From Liquidambar formosana (Eukaryota; Streptophyta; Magnoliopsida; Saxifragales; Altingiaceae), in NCBI GenBank assembly GCA_039720395.1, contig JBBPBK010000059.1, positions 291,352 through 355,351 of the forward strand: 64,000 bases of DNA, read 5' to 3'. The number at the start of each line of letters is the position of its first letter. The first letter of the stretch is position 1. Made by a program: the position numbers and the translations under genes. The notes under the pieces were generated by a model. It did no database searches. It worked only from the letters and a program-made list of their open reading frames with translations, and was not told the origin of the DNA. Of this stretch, positions 61,201 through 64,000 are shown piece by piece.

Positions 61201-62208
61201 GTCCAATAGAATAGGGACAATTCACTACATATAGTAACCACCATTTAATGCAGGCCTTACCTTATATGACCTGCCCAAATTGGACTGTCTGAGTTATTTT
61301 TTGGCCAAATAATAGCACAGAACACTTATATATATATAGTTTTGATAGGCAAAGGAATTTTATATAATTAAACGAAATATATTTGCCAAAAGACCAATAG
61401 CACCATCATAACCACCAAACCAGAAAGTGCGACAGTTACATTACTTCTAATGGACTAACTCTTCCATAAGAGTAGTCTTCAATCCCATACTCTAGACATC
61501 AATTAACAATCACAACAGTCAAATATAACTTCAAAGAGTAATGGTGGGGATATTATGGCTATTGAATCAATGCTAATTCATCCATCTTTTATCATCCATT
61601 TTTTATTGCTATCAAAAGTGAAAATATAGGTGAAAGCTATCACGTTTGGCCTATTATGGAAAAGGAAAAAAAAAATATCACATATGGGTGGAATGAGAGA
61701 GCAAGGGTTAAAAAGCACTCTCACCTTTCACATAAATGGACAGGACCACCAAGGATGTCATGGCCCTACCTGCAAATAATTGCCTGGTCCTATTAGTATC
61801 CATCTTTACTTTGGCCTCTTGGAAATAAAAATTTTTGCTGCCTCCCCCAAAAAAATATTGTTTAGGTATGTTTTTTAGTTGTAATGATGTTTAAAATGTG
61901 TAAGAAATAATGTTTAGCTTTACTTAAAAAAATTAGAAATAATGTTTAGCTTTACTAAAAAAATTGGTCTGAGTTGCCGCATTATTGTGTAGCTTTTGGT
62001 GTCCAAATTTTTTTTTTTTTTTTTTGGGGGGGGGGGGGGTGTGTGGGTTATTTAGTTGTCCAAGTTTGATCAGTAGCCAAACTGTAACTGAAATGAGCTA
62101 GAAACCTTTATGCGAAAGTGGATAATTGGCCTGTCGTGTCATTGGTAGCCATGGTTATTCAGCCTTATGGTCGTCACATTACAATTTACCATATATGAAT
62201 TATTGTAC
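58291..62208. other. Gene-free sequence in the right copy
   Basis: Matches 18,871-22,056 and then 23,773-24,655, without the 1.7 kb Helitron-like insert. No gene was recognised. Confidence 0.6.
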
Positions 62209-62350
62209 AACCACCAGTTGTGGCACAGATGGTTGAGTGATTGGAATATCAATCATGAGGTCCTGTGTTCAAACTTTGTGGCCAATCTTCTGGGCGTAAT
62301 AAGCATAATAAAGATTGGTAGGATTTATCCTCATATCCAAAAAAAATAAA
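62209..62350 (+). mobile_element. tRNA-derived SINE (right copy)
   Basis: Counterpart of 24,656-24,799 with the same box-like stretches. The right flanking repeat aaattatttgtac is kept; the left one is worn (gaattattgtac). Confidence 0.75.
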
Positions 62351-62903
62351 AAATTATTTGTACCAATCCCAAGATCTTCCCATCCAATTTATGGTGGACT
62401 TAACGAATGATATTCCTGTTCGATCACCAACACCCCCCCTCTAGTGTCTGATAATTATAGATGCACCCCCTCTCATTTATGAAATTATATTGACACCTCC
62501 TGTTAGGATGGTTAGTTTAATGGTGTTAACCATACACATAAAATGACATTAATATACCCTTGATGTATATTGCATTGTTTAACAAATCTTTCTCACTCTT
62601 TCCCTGTCGTCTTCATCAATGCAATTGGATAAATCGGATTTACACCATGACTTCATTTTTAATTGGATTTTTATTTGTTATTTTTTAATTAAAAATATAC
62701 TAAAAAATTATTGGGAATACCCGGGTTCAACTGTTCAAGTTGGGATCATACTCTTGGGAAGTTACTATGAACGAAGATGAGCTAATGTGGACAATTTGGC
62801 ATAATCAAAAGTAGGCAAAGCTTTGAAGGATCTATTAAAGAGGTTATGGATGTGGTGTGCGGTTGCTTTAATTATTTTCATTTAACCCATTAATAATTAT
62901 TCA

Positions 62904-64000
62904 TTGCGGTAATAACTTTTTATACCTCAACTTTGGGTGGTAGTTTCCAATTTGGTTCAAAAAACTTCGAATTGTGTTCAATTTAAGTGACCAACTTAAA
63001 CTTTGAGTTTCAATCCGGTTCCAGAGGCCAATGAACGTTAGGAAACAAAGTGACGGAAAATGCACATGCTAGTCACGTGTGGCTTACATGGAGCCTATGG
63101 CATCTATGTGATTCCTGTCCAACTAGAGTCTCATGGGCCATCACGCGATCGATCCCCAGCTTATCCCTAGTTCTTCGCACTTGAGCAAAAACCCTAGCTT
63201 TACAGAGGACTCTAGAATCAGTAGCAACTGCGGTGGCTATGGCATGGAAAGCTCCGGATCATACCTCCAACTGCGGAGTTGAAGGCTCGAGAAGCAGTTA
63301 GCACTCTTCGCGGCTATGATTCGAAGAGACAAAGGAGGAGATGGTAACTTCTAGGTCAGTTGGGTGTTTGAATAAAGAGGTCAATCCACAAAGGAGAAGA
63401 AAGCTACACAGAAGGTGGAAGGTGGAGGAGGAGATTCAAGAGTGAACAATAATAACAACATTGATGGGTATTGAAGCTTCCTTTGGAGAACAGGTTTTGG
63501 AGTTTGAAGGTAGAGAAAGGTGGGTTTTTCTGGGGTTTTTTCCCCTACGTCTAATTTTTTTACGATTTTCTTTCACTATCTGTTTGGTTGCTGGAAAATT
63601 AGGGAAAAAAAAGAAATTTAAAATTTGAATGTGGTGGCGGGGAAGGGGATTTTGGATTTTCTTTCCCCTTTTTGGTTATAATTTCAAGGTTCTCTATCAC
63701 ACATTATTTACTTTCTAAGAAAATTAGGGAAAGAAAGAAAATTGAAAAGAAACGGAAGACCGTGATGAAGCTTGACTACTTAAGAATTGTTGGAGAAACA
63801 TGCCCAACGACTGATTTTTCTCCAACATGCTCTTACGCCTTCTAGCTGTTGAATGTATGGCAATGATCGATCCTGCTGGTACTCCCCCGACTGTGATTCT
63901 TTTACAAGTCTTGGAAGAAGCTCCAAATTTGGTCAATAAGGTCCTATGTTTTTTTTTTTTTTTTTTTCAACAAAGGGATTGAGAATCACCAAAGTGGCCA
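62904..64000. mobile_element. Left part of the Mutator-like element (right copy)
   Basis: Counterpart of 25,348 to about 26,480, cut by the window end. The left terminal repeat is recognisable (ggtaataactttttatacc), but many single-base indels separate it from the left copy. The ATG seen at 25,871 is deleted here (near 63,420) and the gene-like stretch is out of frame. Confidence 0.7.

Larger units (their letters stand above)
46517..64000 (+). repeat. Right copy of the large segmental duplication
   Basis: Same orientation as the left copy. It contains one DUF247 unit, a two-LTR TRIM, and an FY exon scrap that the left copy has lost. It is cut by the window end inside the Mutator-like element. 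The arrangement suggests a tandem repeat with a period of about 46.5 kb, so a second NBS-LRR and FY-like region may follow beyond 64,000 (inference). Confidence 0.95.

Overview
This is AT-rich nuclear DNA from a flowering plant, most likely a eudicot. The evidence is intron-containing coding sequence with GT/AG borders, plant-only gene families (DUF247, CC-NBS-LRR, FY), and a dense set of plant mobile-element relics (L1-type LINE, Copia, TRIM, SINE, Mutator-like, hAT, Stowaway-like, Tourist-like, a possible Helitron). I see no tRNA, rRNA, CRISPR or operon structure. I cannot name the species.

The window is built from duplications. Positions 1 to about 26,480 reappear in direct orientation from 46,517 to the end of the window. 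The two copies are nearly identical over long stretches. Inside the left copy lies an older tandem duplication of about 7 kb (2,487-9,483 and 9,484 to about 17,070). Each unit carries one minus-strand DUF247 gene. The right copy has only one such unit, and its DUF247 gene is a mosaic: the N-terminal half and upstream flank follow unit 2, the C-terminal half follows unit 1.

Between the two large copies is a unique segment. It begins with the right half of a 2.3 kb Mutator-like element carrying gene-like sequence (25,348-27,684). A CC-NBS-LRR resistance gene follows (28,273-32,198), complete except for one frameshift just before the MHD motif. Next come the 3' exons of a gene for the polyadenylation and flowering-time factor FY/WDR33 (35,814-41,023), a cluster of small transposons, and a broken partial copy of FY (44,815-46,165). 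Smaller FY scraps also lie inside both large copies (near 18,560 and 57,742), so FY-derived DNA has been duplicated at least twice here.

Several insertions can be ordered in time because one paralogous copy keeps the empty site. These are the foldback element in tandem unit 2, the hAT element in the FY partial copy, the Tourist-like element in the FY intron, and the Helitron-like insert in the left copy only. The genes do not form an obvious pathway. The picture is a plant gene cluster (DUF247 plus NBS-LRR) evolving by unequal exchange, gene conversion and transposition. I did not find a clearly novel biochemical system. The most unusual items are the mosaic DUF247 gene, the fully palindromic foldback family with 9-bp target duplications, and the Mutator-like element with gene-like content and a cluster of TATAGTCGACTATA palindromes.
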